36,616 bases of DNA from Chlorobiota bacterium (GTDB lineage Bacteria > Bacteroidota > Bacteroidia > Bacteroidales > F082), in assembly GCA_030618545.1 (NCBI GenBank), contig JAUXDH010000006.1, forward strand, positions 1 through 36,616, written 5' to 3'. Both the position numbers and the translations under genes were made by a program. The notes beneath the pieces were generated by a model. That model was given only the letters and a program-made list of their open reading frames with translations, did no database searches and was not told the DNA's origin. Positions 15,942-24,706 of this stretch are shown here, one piece after another. Position 1 is the stretch's first letter; every line of letters begins with the position of its first letter.

Positions 15942-18122
15942 ATGAAAAGTAAAACTATTTTATTCGGTTTAGCCATTTTATTGATGGCTCAATGTACCAC
16001 CAAAGTCGAAGAACAGGAAAAACCACCGTTGGCAGCAGTTGACCCGGTAGAAGAGGTCTATTTTGGGAAAACGGTTTCTGATCCTTATCGATACATGGAA
16101 AACCTGGAAGACCCTGCAGTGCAGGAGTGGATCAAATCCCAGGCAGATTATTCACGGTCTGTGTTGAATAGCATTCCCGGTCGGCAAAGGCTTATAGACA
16201 ATATGCGGGATTTCGATAGCAGGATTTCGTCGAATATTAGTTATTTGAGAATAACTGATGACAATCGCTATTTTTATTTAAAAACCACTCCGGCTGATGA
16301 GACAGGGAAATTATTTTACAGAGACGGATATGGAGGACAGGAATCTTTTCTTTTTGATCCCACCACTTTTGACACCGATACAACACAAAAATATGTTATC
16401 AGCGGATTATCTCCATCCAATGATGGGAACAAGATTGCGTTTGAAATTGCAAAAGGTGGTTCTGAAAGTTCTACATTGTTGATAATGGATGTTGAGAAAA
16501 AGGAATTATTTCCTGAACAAATTGACCGATGCTGGTTTGCCTCTGCATCTTGGTTGCCTGATGATAAAAGTTTTCTGTTCAATCGACTGCAATCTGCGGA
16601 TGTCCATGACGAAAATCGCGAAAAAGACAGCAAGACCTACTTGCACACTCTGGGTACAGATCCCGCATCTGACAGAGATGTTTTTTCACGGGCAGCCTAC
16701 CCTGAATTAGGCATCAAGCCAGAAGATTTTCCTGTTGCTATTTATGACAAAGATAGCAGGCACCTGTTTGGTTATGCTTATACTGTGGATAACAGGCTCA
16801 GGGTATTTTATGCACCGGCCGGCGAAATCAACAAGGACAAAATAAACTGGAAACAGTTGTTTAAACAGGAAGATGAAGTTTATAATTTTTCTGCCACAAA
16901 AAAACATCTGTACATCTATACACCAAAAGGCGCTCCCAACTTTAAAGTCTTAAAAACCACGTTGGCAAACCCCGATCTGTCAACGGCAGAAGTTGTTGTG
17001 GCGGAAGATCCAAACGCGATTCTTACCGATTTTAAACTGACACAAGAGGGACTGTTTTATACCCTGTCAAAAAATGGTGTTCAATCGAAATTATATTATC
17101 AACCTTACACAGCTAAAAAAGCAACAGAACTTGAATTGCCTTTTGCTGCCGGGTCAGTTTATCTGAGGACGCGGGGATTTAAATTTGATGATGTTTGGGT
17201 TGTCATAGCCGGATGGGTAAGCGATTATCAACGATACAGGTACACCACTGCTAAAAACGAATTTAAACTCGAAAATCTTTCTGATGTTGCAGAATATCCT
17301 GAGTTCACTGATTTGATGGCGGAAGAGGTGATGGTTAAATCGCACGATGGTGTCATGGTTCCTTTTTCGATGATCCACCGGAAAGGTGTAAAAAGAGACG
17401 GGAATAACCCTGTTCTTATTTTTGGTTATGGAGCCTACGGTTCCTCTATGAACCCGTTTTTCTGGCCGGATTTATTGCTCTGGGTGAATGAAGGCGGCAT
17501 CCTGGCAATTGCCCATGTTCGTGGTGGTGGTGAGCTGGGAGACCAATGGCACAAAGCCGGTTTTAAAACAACCAAGCCCAATACATGGAAAGATCTGATT
17601 GCATGCAGCGAATACCTTATATCGGAAAAATATACCTCTCCTAAAAAGATTGCCATTTACTCGGCAAGTGCCGGAGGAATTCTTGTTGGCCGTGCGATGA
17701 CCGAGCGCCCTGATCTGTTTGCTGCTGTGATTCCAGGTGTTGGTTGCATGAATACACTTAGAGGGGAAAATTCTCCAAATGGACCGGTAAATATACCAGA
17801 GTTTGGTACTTCAAAAGATTCTGTTGAATGTATGGCGCTGATCGAAATGGATTCCTATCTCCATCTCGAAGACGGGGTAAAATACCCTGCCACCCTGGTA
17901 ACTGCCGGTATGAATGATCCGAGAGTGATTGCCTGGCAACCGGCCAAATTCGCAGCCAGGTTACAGGCAGCCAATGCTTCTGACAGACCCGTACTCTTCT
18001 GGGCCGATTACGAAGCCGGCCATGGAATCGGCAACACAAAATCAAAACGGTTTGAGAGTTTGTCTGATGTGTTAAGTTTCGCCCTATGGCAAACCGGGAA
18101 CCCCGATTTTCAAGTGAATTGA
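15942..18122 (+). CDS. Prolyl oligopeptidase family (S9A) serine peptidase, lipoprotein
   Basis: A 726-residue protein with a lipoprotein signal (TILFGLAILLMAQCTTK). An N-terminal seven-bladed propeller region (about 70-430) starts with the conserved DPYRYMENLEDPAVQEWI. A C-terminal alpha/beta-hydrolase domain includes NPVLIFGYGAYGSSMNPFF and HVRGGGELGDQWHKAG. The likely catalytic triad is Ser576 in YSASAGG, Asp659 in NDPRV and His694 in AGHGIG. Such enzymes cut short peptides after proline, or after basic residues in oligopeptidase B; the Ser motif alone does not decide between them. It is probably anchored in the envelope and digests small peptides there. It is a single gene, divergent from psd and convergent with the sulfotransferase-like gene. 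Confidence 0.93.
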   Translation: MKSKTILFGLAILLMAQCTTKVEEQEKPPLAAVDPVEEVYFGKTVSDPYRYMENLEDPAVQEWIKSQADYSRSVLNSIPGRQRLIDNMRDFDSRISSNISYLRITDDNRYFYLKTTPADETGKLFYRDGYGGQESFLFDPTTFDTDTTQKYVISGLSPSNDGNKIAFEIAKGGSESSTLLIMDVEKKELFPEQIDRCWFASASWLPDDKSFLFNRLQSADVHDENREKDSKTYLHTLGTDPASDRDVFSRAAYPELGIKPEDFPVAIYDKDSRHLFGYAYTVDNRLRVFYAPAGEINKDKINWKQLFKQEDEVYNFSATKKHLYIYTPKGAPNFKVLKTTLANPDLSTAEVVVAEDPNAILTDFKLTQEGLFYTLSKNGVQSKLYYQPYTAKKATELELPFAAGSVYLRTRGFKFDDVWVVIAGWVSDYQRYRYTTAKNEFKLENLSDVAEYPEFTDLMAEEVMVKSHDGVMVPFSMIHRKGVKRDGNNPVLIFGYGAYGSSMNPFFWPDLLLWVNEGGILAIAHVRGGGELGDQWHKAGFKTTKPNTWKDLIACSEYLISEKYTSPKKIAIYSASAGGILVGRAMTERPDLFAAVIPGVGCMNTLRGENSPNGPVNIPEFGTSKDSVECMALIEMDSYLHLEDGVKYPATLVTAGMNDPRVIAWQPAKFAARLQAANASDRPVLFWADYEAGHGIGNTKSKRFESLSDVLSFALWQTGNPDFQVN

Positions 18123-18229
18123 TGTCCCTTTATTTTAATGCTGGTAGGTTGTAAAGGGGGGTAGACTAAATCGTATATCTAATATGGATGATTACTGGAA
18201 ATTGATCTTTCATATCTGCAATTTGTACG

Positions 18230-19864
18230 CTAATTTTTAATGAATTTTCTATTTGTATTACCTATTCTTAAAAAGTAAAACCCAGCGGTAAGCTGACTTA
18301 CTTCTATACTTTTTGTTGCATTATTTTCATTGAAATTCAATTCAAATTCTTGAATCAACCGGCCGGAAATATTAAAGATCTGTGCTGTAGTTTTTTGAAT
18401 ACCGGTATTTTCAATGAATAAATGATTAGAAACCGGGTTGGGGTATATACGGATTTTCGGGTTATTTATCTCAACAATATCTGTCGATCCGCACATGGAG
18501 TCAATATCGGGAACGTAATACTTTTCTGAACTCACAAATCCGATTCCCTGTTCAACCCATACCTGATAAGTTCCTGTATCCTGTACGGTTATACTTTGTG
18601 ATGCAGCCCCGGTATTCCACCGGTAAGAAGCATAGCCAGATGGTGCGGTTAACGTCATATTTTGTCCGTCACAAATTATTTCGGGACGACTAATAGTAAA
18701 CGGGAGTTTGTGCTTTACTGCCCTGTAGGAAACGTAACGGTTAGGAATAAAATCGAGTTCCAACACGATGGTTCCGCCTGCATCAACTTCTGTAAAAGAA
18801 GTGGTTTGCGAAAGCGGGAAGGCACCACCCCAGTCAATCAGCGTATTTCCGTTGGGAAGACGGTTGGCATTGCCGATGAAAAGACTGCTGTACCCATTTG
18901 GTTCCTGGAATTGCCAGACCACCGTAGCTGTCATATTGACTTCATCCAACTGGTATTCAATTGCACGGGCAACAGGAGTGCTGTTGTAAGTGCCATTATC
19001 AAACACGGTGATATTTCCGTTAGCGATTCTTCGGGCGTCATGTTGTGCTGTAAATTTCATGGTGTCACCCAGGAAAGTAAATTGGTTTTGTTTGCCACCC
19101 AGACGCCATATAATTTGTCCGGAAGAAGAGTCGATTTTGGTTATTTCGTGGAGGTGACGGAAAGATAGAATGTAATTCCCATCATCATCTAATTCAATTG
19201 AATTGTAATGTGAATGGTCTAATTCGGAAGGCTTTGTAAAGTATTGGGAATAGACATCGCTCAGGGCAAAATAGTCTAATGATTTCCATTCGAAAGTTTG
19301 ATTTTTTTGAGCGTCAAACCGTTGGATAACATTTCCTGTTACCATTGCATTTTCTTCTCCGGGAATCCCATTGTTCGTCACCATCCCGCTAAGATCCATC
19401 ATCCGTTCTTCGGTTCCAACAAGATGGTAGGAGCCATCTTGAAAATGAAGAAAATCGTGTCCGTCAGTTGCCACTCCATTCGCACACCTTATAGAGTCAA
19501 CTATTTTGAAGTTACTGTCAAGCAAATACATTCCCATACCACCGGTTGCCAATTGAGAAGAATAGGAAAGCATTCCGGAAGGCTGAAGCTTAAAATCACC
19601 AATAAAGGTGCGGGTGTACGGACCAGAAATTTGCTCGGTACAAGCTTTAAAAAAAACAGGATTTCCAACAGAATCCAATATGCAAAGGGCAGTAGGGTAA
19701 GCATCAGCAGAATCCAGCGTAGACTGTGTAATAAAAATATAACCGCCGGAAACACTGCCTGATACTTTACTGCTGATGGGAGCAATCTGACCGGTCAATT
19801 GGGCATTGCCCGGATAGAACGCCAACAAAAGAATAAGCAACAGTGAAAATTTAATTAATTGCAT
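18230..19864 (-). CDS. T9SS-exported arylsulfotransferase (ASST)-like protein
   Basis: A 544-residue protein with a signal peptide ([17 protein letters not shown]) and an ASST-type six-bladed propeller: [71 protein letters not shown] and [18 protein letters not shown] short Ig-like/PKD-type segment follows ([20 protein letters not shown]). The last 75 residues are a type A T9SS sorting domain ([16 protein letters not shown] to [16 protein letters not shown]). Family members transfer sulfate between phenolic compounds, but many Bacteroidota homologues are untested. It is likely secreted or surface-attached through the type IX system. It stands alone and is divergent from the DUF2490 gene. Confidence 0.88.
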   Translation of the reverse strand: MQLIKFSLLLILLLAFYPGNAQLTGQIAPISSKVSGSVSGGYIFITQSTLDSADAYPTALCILDSVGNPVFFKACTEQISGPYTRTFIGDFKLQPSGMLSYSSQLATGGMGMYLLDSNFKIVDSIRCANGVATDGHDFLHFQDGSYHLVGTEERMMDLSGMVTNNGIPGEENAMVTGNVIQRFDAQKNQTFEWKSLDYFALSDVYSQYFTKPSELDHSHYNSIELDDDGNYILSFRHLHEITKIDSSSGQIIWRLGGKQNQFTFLGDTMKFTAQHDARRIANGNITVFDNGTYNSTPVARAIEYQLDEVNMTATVVWQFQEPNGYSSLFIGNANRLPNGNTLIDWGGAFPLSQTTSFTEVDAGGTIVLELDFIPNRYVSYRAVKHKLPFTISRPEIICDGQNMTLTAPSGYASYRWNTGAASQSITVQDTGTYQVWVEQGIGFVSSEKYYVPDIDSMCGSTDIVEINNPKIRIYPNPVSNHLFIENTGIQKTTAQIFNISGRLIQEFELNFNENNATKSIEVSQLTAGFYFLRIGNTNRKFIKN

Positions 19865-19921
19865 AGGTTAAATTTCGGATAGGCGTCTGCATGGTACACA
19901 CAAAATAAAAATGGACTGCTT

Positions 19922-19936
19922 GTTTCCCAGGGAAAC
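19922..19936. promoter_or_regulatory. Palindrome upstream of the ASST-like gene
   Basis: GTTTCCC-A-GGGAAAC is a perfect 15-base inverted repeat 58 bases before the ASST-like ATG. It may be a protein-binding site near the promoter. No regulator can be named. Confidence 0.35.
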
Positions 19937-20043
19937 CCAAGGGGTTTTATTGATTTAATGATAGATTCAGACATGTTAACAAAAGATATTAATGAGAGTT
20001 TTAAAAGTAAGAGTATCTCCCAAAATTAAAGAATTAACGACAA

Positions 20044-20075
20044 TTGATTTCAATTCAATAAACAAAGTACTTTTG
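20044..20075 (+). promoter_or_regulatory. Candidate Bacteroidota promoter for the DUF2490 gene
   Basis: TTG at 20044, 21 bases, then TACTTTTG at 20068-20075 fits the TTG/TAnnTTTG pattern. It lies inside the upstream-extended track ORF and about 37 bases before the ATG at 20112, which supports the later start. Confidence 0.55.
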
Positions 20076-20111
20076 TCCGCCAATTTTACACCAGGGAATT
20101 ATTTTACCAAG

Positions 20112-20855
20112 ATGAAAAAGTGGTTGATCATATTTGTGGTACTGTGCCTTCAACCTTTTTCTAATCTGAAGGCACAAAAAGAAGACATCAGACCTCAGAT
20201 ATGGAATAACTTGTACGTTGGCTGGAACATCAGCGACCATGTGGTCTTAAGAAGCGCTGTTGCTTATAATGTGCTGCTTTCGAATGAAGCGCCATGGAAT
20301 GAATTTACTTTTTCTGTTTCAGGAGTCTATAAGTTTCATCGCTTTATGGAAGCCAGTGCCGGTTTATACGGTGCAGCCGCGCAACAATCAGAAAAACTAC
20401 GCAGTTATGAATACAGGCCATACGCAGGATTCAGGATTTTCACAAACGATACAAAACGGTGGAATGTAACTAATCTGTCAAGATTTGAGATAAGAAAGTT
20501 ACGTTATTCTGACAGGACTTCCGACCTGGCCTACAGGTTCAGAAATCGCACTTATGGAGTAGTATCATTATTAAGATCAACAATGGTTGAAGACAAGAAT
20601 CTGTATTTATTCGGATATTTTGAGGCCTTTTACAATTTTGGACAGGAAGTGCGTGAAAGGTTTTTCAACCAGTTTAAGTATAAGATTGGATTCGGATACA
20701 GGCTCTCGTATTCATGGCGTTTTGATATTGGTGTTATCTACCAGGATGCCACTAATAATATTGTGGGACCTGTTCAGTTGCCGGTTATCATCAACACCAA
20801 TTATGTACTTGAATGGGGGATACTTTATGTTATTCCACCAAAGAAAAAAGATTAA
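20112..20855 (+). CDS. DUF2490 family outer-membrane-type protein
   Basis: The track ORF starts at 19992, but a signal peptide (MKKWLIIFVVLCLQPFSNLKAQ) begins at the ATG at 20112, and the candidate promoter lies inside the upstream extension, so I use 247 residues. After the signal the protein is a series of amphipathic strands typical of DUF2490 (IWNNLYVGWNISDHVVLRSAVAYNVL, NLSRFEIRKLRYSDRTSDLAYRFRNR, FKYKIGFGYRLSYSWRFDIGVIYQDATNN). DUF2490 proteins are predicted outer-membrane barrels of unknown function. Its 3' end overlaps the convergent gene at 20852 by 4 bases. Confidence 0.85.
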   Translation: MKKWLIIFVVLCLQPFSNLKAQKEDIRPQIWNNLYVGWNISDHVVLRSAVAYNVLLSNEAPWNEFTFSVSGVYKFHRFMEASAGLYGAAAQQSEKLRSYEYRPYAGFRIFTNDTKRWNVTNLSRFEIRKLRYSDRTSDLAYRFRNRTYGVVSLLRSTMVEDKNLYLFGYFEAFYNFGQEVRERFFNQFKYKIGFGYRLSYSWRFDIGVIYQDATNNIVGPVQLPVIINTNYVLEWGILYVIPPKKKD

Positions 20856-21718
20856 AAATGAAAAGCCAGCCCGATTGATGGCCCTGACAGTGTGACATTG
20901 ACTTTGTAATCCTCTTTCAAAAATGTGCCTTTGTGATTAAAGTTAAGGTGATTCCAACCAAGCTTTAGAGAAGTGATTTTTCCAGTTCGATAGTAAAGAA
21001 AGGTACTTAACATAAAAGAGGACTTTGAGTCAACAAAGTAACCACCATAATCGCCCTGAAGCACAAAAAACCATCTTTTCCAGGTAAATTGATTTTGCAA
21101 TCCGATGATTGGCTCTACCCAAACAGGGTTAATGTCTAACTTATTAATTACACCATCAAGGTCAGAATATATTTTATGAAAATGAGTCCTGACTCCCAGG
21201 TATCCGAAGAATTCATATCTGAATTTTTTATTTCCCGACACTGCATTGATAAACTTATAACCGGCAAACAACCTGAGATTAGTGGTTCGGAAATTGGCCT
21301 GTACTATCTCCTTTTTATTATAATTAAACTCTACAGACTCTCCAACAGAACCTGAGATAGCATCGAATTGTCCAATAAACCTATTCTTTTCATAAACAAC
21401 CCTGGTGAGAAAAAAGAATTTCAAATACCATTTTGATGTAAATAGTCTTGACAGAATATCACCAATTCCTCCACTCGGGGGCGGCTCAATGGGGTTTTCG
21501 ATATCCGCACCATCCTCGCCCTCAAAGCCTACATCACCGTAAGCAAATGCACCGGCGAAACCGGGGATCCACAATGGCACTTCCACTGTCCATGGCCTGC
21601 CGGGAATTAAAAAACTTTTCTGCTGTTTTCTAACTTCTTTTTTGGTCAGTGTATCCTGGGCATTAACCAATCCGGAAAAAATCAGAAAACAGAAGAATAT
21701 GGTCAGGTGCTTTTTCAC
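20852..21718 (-). CDS. Predicted outer-membrane beta-barrel protein, unknown function
   Basis: A 288-residue protein with a signal peptide (MKKHLTIFFCFLIFSGLVNAQ), a Gly/Pro-rich turn (IENPIEPPPSGGIGD) and then alternating strands up to a terminal Phe (LSGPSIGLAFHF), the usual end of an outer-membrane barrel. I do not recognise a named family. A short homologous tail is preserved at 21840-21905 next to the PAP2 gene, so the family was once present in two adjacent copies. A good TAnnTTTG element lies 30 bases upstream. It converges with the DUF2490 gene, overlapping by 4 bases. Confidence 0.8.
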   Translation of the reverse strand: MKKHLTIFFCFLIFSGLVNAQDTLTKKEVRKQQKSFLIPGRPWTVEVPLWIPGFAGAFAYGDVGFEGEDGADIENPIEPPPSGGIGDILSRLFTSKWYLKFFFLTRVVYEKNRFIGQFDAISGSVGESVEFNYNKKEIVQANFRTTNLRLFAGYKFINAVSGNKKFRYEFFGYLGVRTHFHKIYSDLDGVINKLDINPVWVEPIIGLQNQFTWKRWFFVLQGDYGGYFVDSKSSFMLSTFLYYRTGKITSLKLGWNHLNFNHKGTFLKEDYKVNVTLSGPSIGLAFHF

Positions 21719-21746
21719 TTGAATTGATGCAGTTGCTTTGAACAGG

Positions 21747-21754
21747 CAAAATTA
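21747..21754 (-). promoter_or_regulatory. Candidate -7 element for the barrel gene
   Basis: The minus strand reads TAATTTTG, an exact TAnnTTTG match, 28 bases before the ATG at 21718. The -33 region reads GTTTT, a partial match. Confidence 0.45.
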
Positions 21755-21839
21755 ACGAACCCGGTGTAAAACTATTGTTTGAGTTGTACGAAATTTATTA
21801 ATTCGGAAAAGTAAAAAAGTAAGAATAGCTTATAGATAT

Positions 21840-21905
21840 TTAAAAATGAAATACCAAGCCCATTGCCGGCCCTGATAATGTAACCCTCATTACAAAAGCT
21901 TCATT
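21840..21905 (-). pseudogene. Decayed 3' tail of a paralogue of the barrel gene at 20852
   Basis: In the minus frame ending at the TAA at 21840-21842, the sequence reads FNEAFVMRVTLSGPAMGLVFHF. This aligns with LKEDYKVNVTLSGPSIGLAFHF, the C-terminus of the neighbouring barrel protein, and the DNA is also similar. No upstream part of the paralogue remains; the similarity ends at the stop of the PAP2 gene. I infer an old tandem duplication followed by deletion or replacement. Confidence 0.7.
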
Positions 21906-22734
21906 AAAATCTGAGTGAAACTGCCAGCCCCGTGTATTTTCCGGCAAAAGGTACAATTGATAGATCTTCATTTTTTCTGGTGATCTTGTGGAACTGTGGT
22001 ATCAGGATACCAATAGCTGCTCCTACAGCCGTTCCTACAAACACATCCGTAGGAAAATGCTTCAATGCTTTAACTCTATAGATTCCAATAAATGCCGGCG
22101 GGATGAATGCTGCAGCATAGAGTATCCATTTTTTAGCTCCGAGTTCGGGATGATAATCTGAGAGCACTTTGGCCATGAAAAAGGATGCAGTGGCTGTAGT
22201 AGAAGTATGTCCGCTAAACCATGAATCGGTGGTACCATCGCCTGTTTTTGCTTCCATAGGTAGTTCGGTGTAATAGGCAAATGGCCGCATCCTTTTAGTA
22301 AATAATGGCCCTGCGAGGATATAAACATTTTGGGCTACTGCCTGTGTTTCCAGGTACAACAGGGCAATATCATACCAGTCTTTCCTGATCTTTCTGTCGA
22401 TGAATAACAAAAAAGGCATAAAACCTACAATCCTTAAGCCCCAATCAGAAATATTCCTGGAATTGTCCATTTCAGACACATCCTGGTACAGGGCCGCACG
22501 ATCGAACCACCAGACATCACTTTTGTTGAGGGCGGCGATTTGTGCCGAATCGGGATTTGCTTTCCTGGTCAGTGACTGTAATCCAAAATAATAAGTAACA
22601 AATAAGCCTGCCGTTACCGGGGCATCGATAGCATATTTTAGTTTGTAGACTTTTTCATGTTGTACCTTTTTCTTTTGACCATAGGTTACGGAGAAGAAAA
22701 AAACACAAAGCAGCAGTAAAAAGTATTTTTTCAT
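21904..22734 (-). CDS. PAP2-family phosphatase, membrane protein
   Basis: A 276-residue protein with an N-terminal signal (FLLLLCVFFFSVTYGQ) and several membrane segments. The three PAP2 motifs are present: KRMRPFAYY (K/R-RP), DSWFSGHTSTT (SGH, catalytic His) and YRVKALKHFPTDV (R-H-D, nucleophilic His). PAP2 enzymes remove phosphate from lipid phosphates such as phosphatidic acid or undecaprenyl diphosphate, usually on the periplasmic face. A C-terminal tail ending GKYTGLAVSLRF is barrel-like in composition. Its stop codon abuts the decayed paralogue tail, so the 3' end may have been shaped by that rearrangement. Confidence 0.88.
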   Translation of the reverse strand: MKKYFLLLLCVFFFSVTYGQKKKVQHEKVYKLKYAIDAPVTAGLFVTYYFGLQSLTRKANPDSAQIAALNKSDVWWFDRAALYQDVSEMDNSRNISDWGLRIVGFMPFLLFIDRKIRKDWYDIALLYLETQAVAQNVYILAGPLFTKRMRPFAYYTELPMEAKTGDGTTDSWFSGHTSTTATASFFMAKVLSDYHPELGAKKWILYAAAFIPPAFIGIYRVKALKHFPTDVFVGTAVGAAIGILIPQFHKITRKNEDLSIVPFAGKYTGLAVSLRF

Positions 22735-22760
22735 TTGATAATCCAGGGGAAATAAAACTT

Positions 22761-22777
22761 ACAGATTTATTATCTGT
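22761..22777. promoter_or_regulatory. Small inverted repeat in the PAP2 leader
   Basis: ACAGAT-TTATT-ATCTGT gives a 6-base perfect stem with a 5-base loop, 27-43 bases before the PAP2 ATG. It could be an operator or a leader hairpin. Confidence 0.3.
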
Positions 22778-22824
22778 AATTAACATTAAACAAAATATTT
22801 CGAGAAATGTTATAACCGGCAATA

Positions 22825-24693
22825 TTAAATATTAAACCGTTCATGCGATAACTCAAGTTTATCAGCCCGATCGAGCCTGGGTAAAACAGTTTCTTTTTTC
22901 TTTTGGAAACGCTGCATCCTTCTGAGTATCTTATCAAGCATTTTAACGGCTTTTTCTATGTGATATCCTTTATTGAGCATCACACACTCGGCGCGTTGTG
23001 CCATGGCAGCATCAGTAATCTCAGCCCGGGTAGGTATCCCTTTTTTCGCCAGGTTTTCCAACACCTGTGTAGCCCAAACATCCGGTACATGGGCAGCTTC
23101 ACAAATCCGCAAAATCTCTTCCTGGATACTTGCAAAGTTTTTCCATCCCGTTTCAATGGCGAGATCACCACGTGCTATCATCACACCTATCGGGAAGGTT
23201 TGCATGGCCCTTAACAGGATGCGAGGCAAATTCTTAAATCCTTTCCGGGTTTCGATCTTTAAAATGATTCCTATTGTTGTTTCATATTTTTCCAGTTCAT
23301 CCAATAATTGCCGGACATCATTTTCAGTATTCACAAAGGAAAAGTTCACCGTATCGGCATGTGCCGCGACAAATTCAAAATCCTTTTTATCCTTTTCTGT
23401 TAAACCACTTACTCTCAGATCGCTTTCAGGCAGGTTGATCCCTTTGTCTGCTTTCAGCTTGCTTCCTGTATCTTTTGCATAAGAGATCCTTATTAATAAC
23501 TCATCAGTGCTAACATCCTCAATGGTTCCTTCAATTTTACCATCATCAAAAAAGACGGGTTCTCCTTTTTGAATATCTTTAAATACTTCGGGAAGAGTAC
23601 AAGATATGTGTGCAGTTTTAAGTAGCTTTCCATTTTCATCATAAATTGCAGGTTCGCCAGGCTTTGGGTCTTTGTGCAGGATCAATGTGTCATTTATCTT
23701 CAGGCTGATGTATTGTTCCAGGGGCATCAACTCACCCACTTCATGTACCAGTTTTTCGGTATTGTCCGGTTTGAATAGTCTTAATTCGGTCCCCGTTGAG
23801 ACATAGGCTGAAGTGAAACAATACCCCCACCTTCCATTGCCTTTAGCACCGGCGATGATTATTTTGATTTTCTTATCTCTTGTGTCTTTCAGGTGCAGGT
23901 TATCACCCCTTTTAATATGCTGAAACCAGTCTTCACTCACCGGTATTTGGGCGTTTGCCGTATCATCCGGAGGTGGAATTTCCGGTGGGGCAATCCAGAT
24001 TTTTGCAGGATTTATAACTTTTCCGGTTACATCCCTCTCCGGTCTGATATGAATTATTTTTGGGCCGGGCTGCATGAATCCCGACCTTAATTTAGGACCG
24101 CCTAAGTCCATCATCACTTTGCAACTTTTTGCAAGCTTCGCACTGGCAGAGTGAATATTTGCAATCATTCTTTCCCAGGTAGCGGGATCATCATGTGCAC
24201 AGTTGATGCGGGCGCTGTTCATGCCCAGGTTTATCAAATGGTTTACAAATAAGTAGTCATCAGCAGCCGATCCGGGAAGCGTGACCATAATGCGCGTCCT
24301 TCTCTTTCTGGATTTGTAACCAAAAAGTAACTTCGTATTTCTATTGAGGATCTTTTTGCTCCTCTTTACAGAAATGATTCCTTTCCTCTTTTCGGCGACG
24401 GGATTGCCCAGCAGATGATTCAAAATGGAACTTATTGAAAGAAGGCTTCTCATCACGTGGGCCTCCACATTCGAAAGGCTTGGCAAACCGTGATCCCTCA
24501 ACTGTAGCTGAAGATCATCAATGTCAAAGCTTCTGATTCCAAGGTAATGCACAAGGTTGAGCGCACTCTTACGGTAAACAGGATGGACAGAAGCAATTTC
24601 ATCAGCAAACTGATGTTCCATTTCCCTGATCTTTTCAATGATTTCATCAATCTGGTGATTGATTGACCGTAACTGTTCCTTTTGTGTGAGCAT
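22825..24693 (-). CDS. Divergent pyruvate-kinase-like protein with N-terminal extension
   Basis: I use the ATG at 24693 (MLTQKEQLRSINHQ), 13 bases after the upstream stop, instead of the track start, which overlaps that gene. The result is 622 residues. The first 125 form a helical extension (HPVYRKSALNLVHYLGIRSFDID), then comes a pyruvate kinase barrel: RTRIMVTLPGSAADDY, GMNSARINCAHD, VMMDLGGPKLRSG, LKIETRKGF, GVMIARGDLAIETGW, VWATQVLENL and PTRAEITDA. The Lys, Glu, Asp and Thr of the catalytic core appear kept. However, NFSHG is INCAHD, DTKGPEIR is DLGGPKLR, and MLSGETA is MLNKGYH. The B domain carries a large insertion, and the usual C-terminal regulatory domain is missing. It may be a PEP-dependent kinase of altered specificity. 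Confidence 0.82.
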   Translation of the reverse strand: MLTQKEQLRSINHQIDEIIEKIREMEHQFADEIASVHPVYRKSALNLVHYLGIRSFDIDDLQLQLRDHGLPSLSNVEAHVMRSLLSISSILNHLLGNPVAEKRKGIISVKRSKKILNRNTKLLFGYKSRKRRTRIMVTLPGSAADDYLFVNHLINLGMNSARINCAHDDPATWERMIANIHSASAKLAKSCKVMMDLGGPKLRSGFMQPGPKIIHIRPERDVTGKVINPAKIWIAPPEIPPPDDTANAQIPVSEDWFQHIKRGDNLHLKDTRDKKIKIIIAGAKGNGRWGYCFTSAYVSTGTELRLFKPDNTEKLVHEVGELMPLEQYISLKINDTLILHKDPKPGEPAIYDENGKLLKTAHISCTLPEVFKDIQKGEPVFFDDGKIEGTIEDVSTDELLIRISYAKDTGSKLKADKGINLPESDLRVSGLTEKDKKDFEFVAAHADTVNFSFVNTENDVRQLLDELEKYETTIGIILKIETRKGFKNLPRILLRAMQTFPIGVMIARGDLAIETGWKNFASIQEEILRICEAAHVPDVWATQVLENLAKKGIPTRAEITDAAMAQRAECVMLNKGYHIEKAVKMLDKILRRMQRFQKKKETVLPRLDRADKLELSHERFNI

Positions 24694-24706
24694 GCTTAGT
24701 AAGGTA

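Noticed and set aside
22973-23482. Plus-strand ORF of 169 aa inside the pyruvate-kinase-like gene
   Set aside because: It is antisense to recognisable kinase motifs with no domain of its own.
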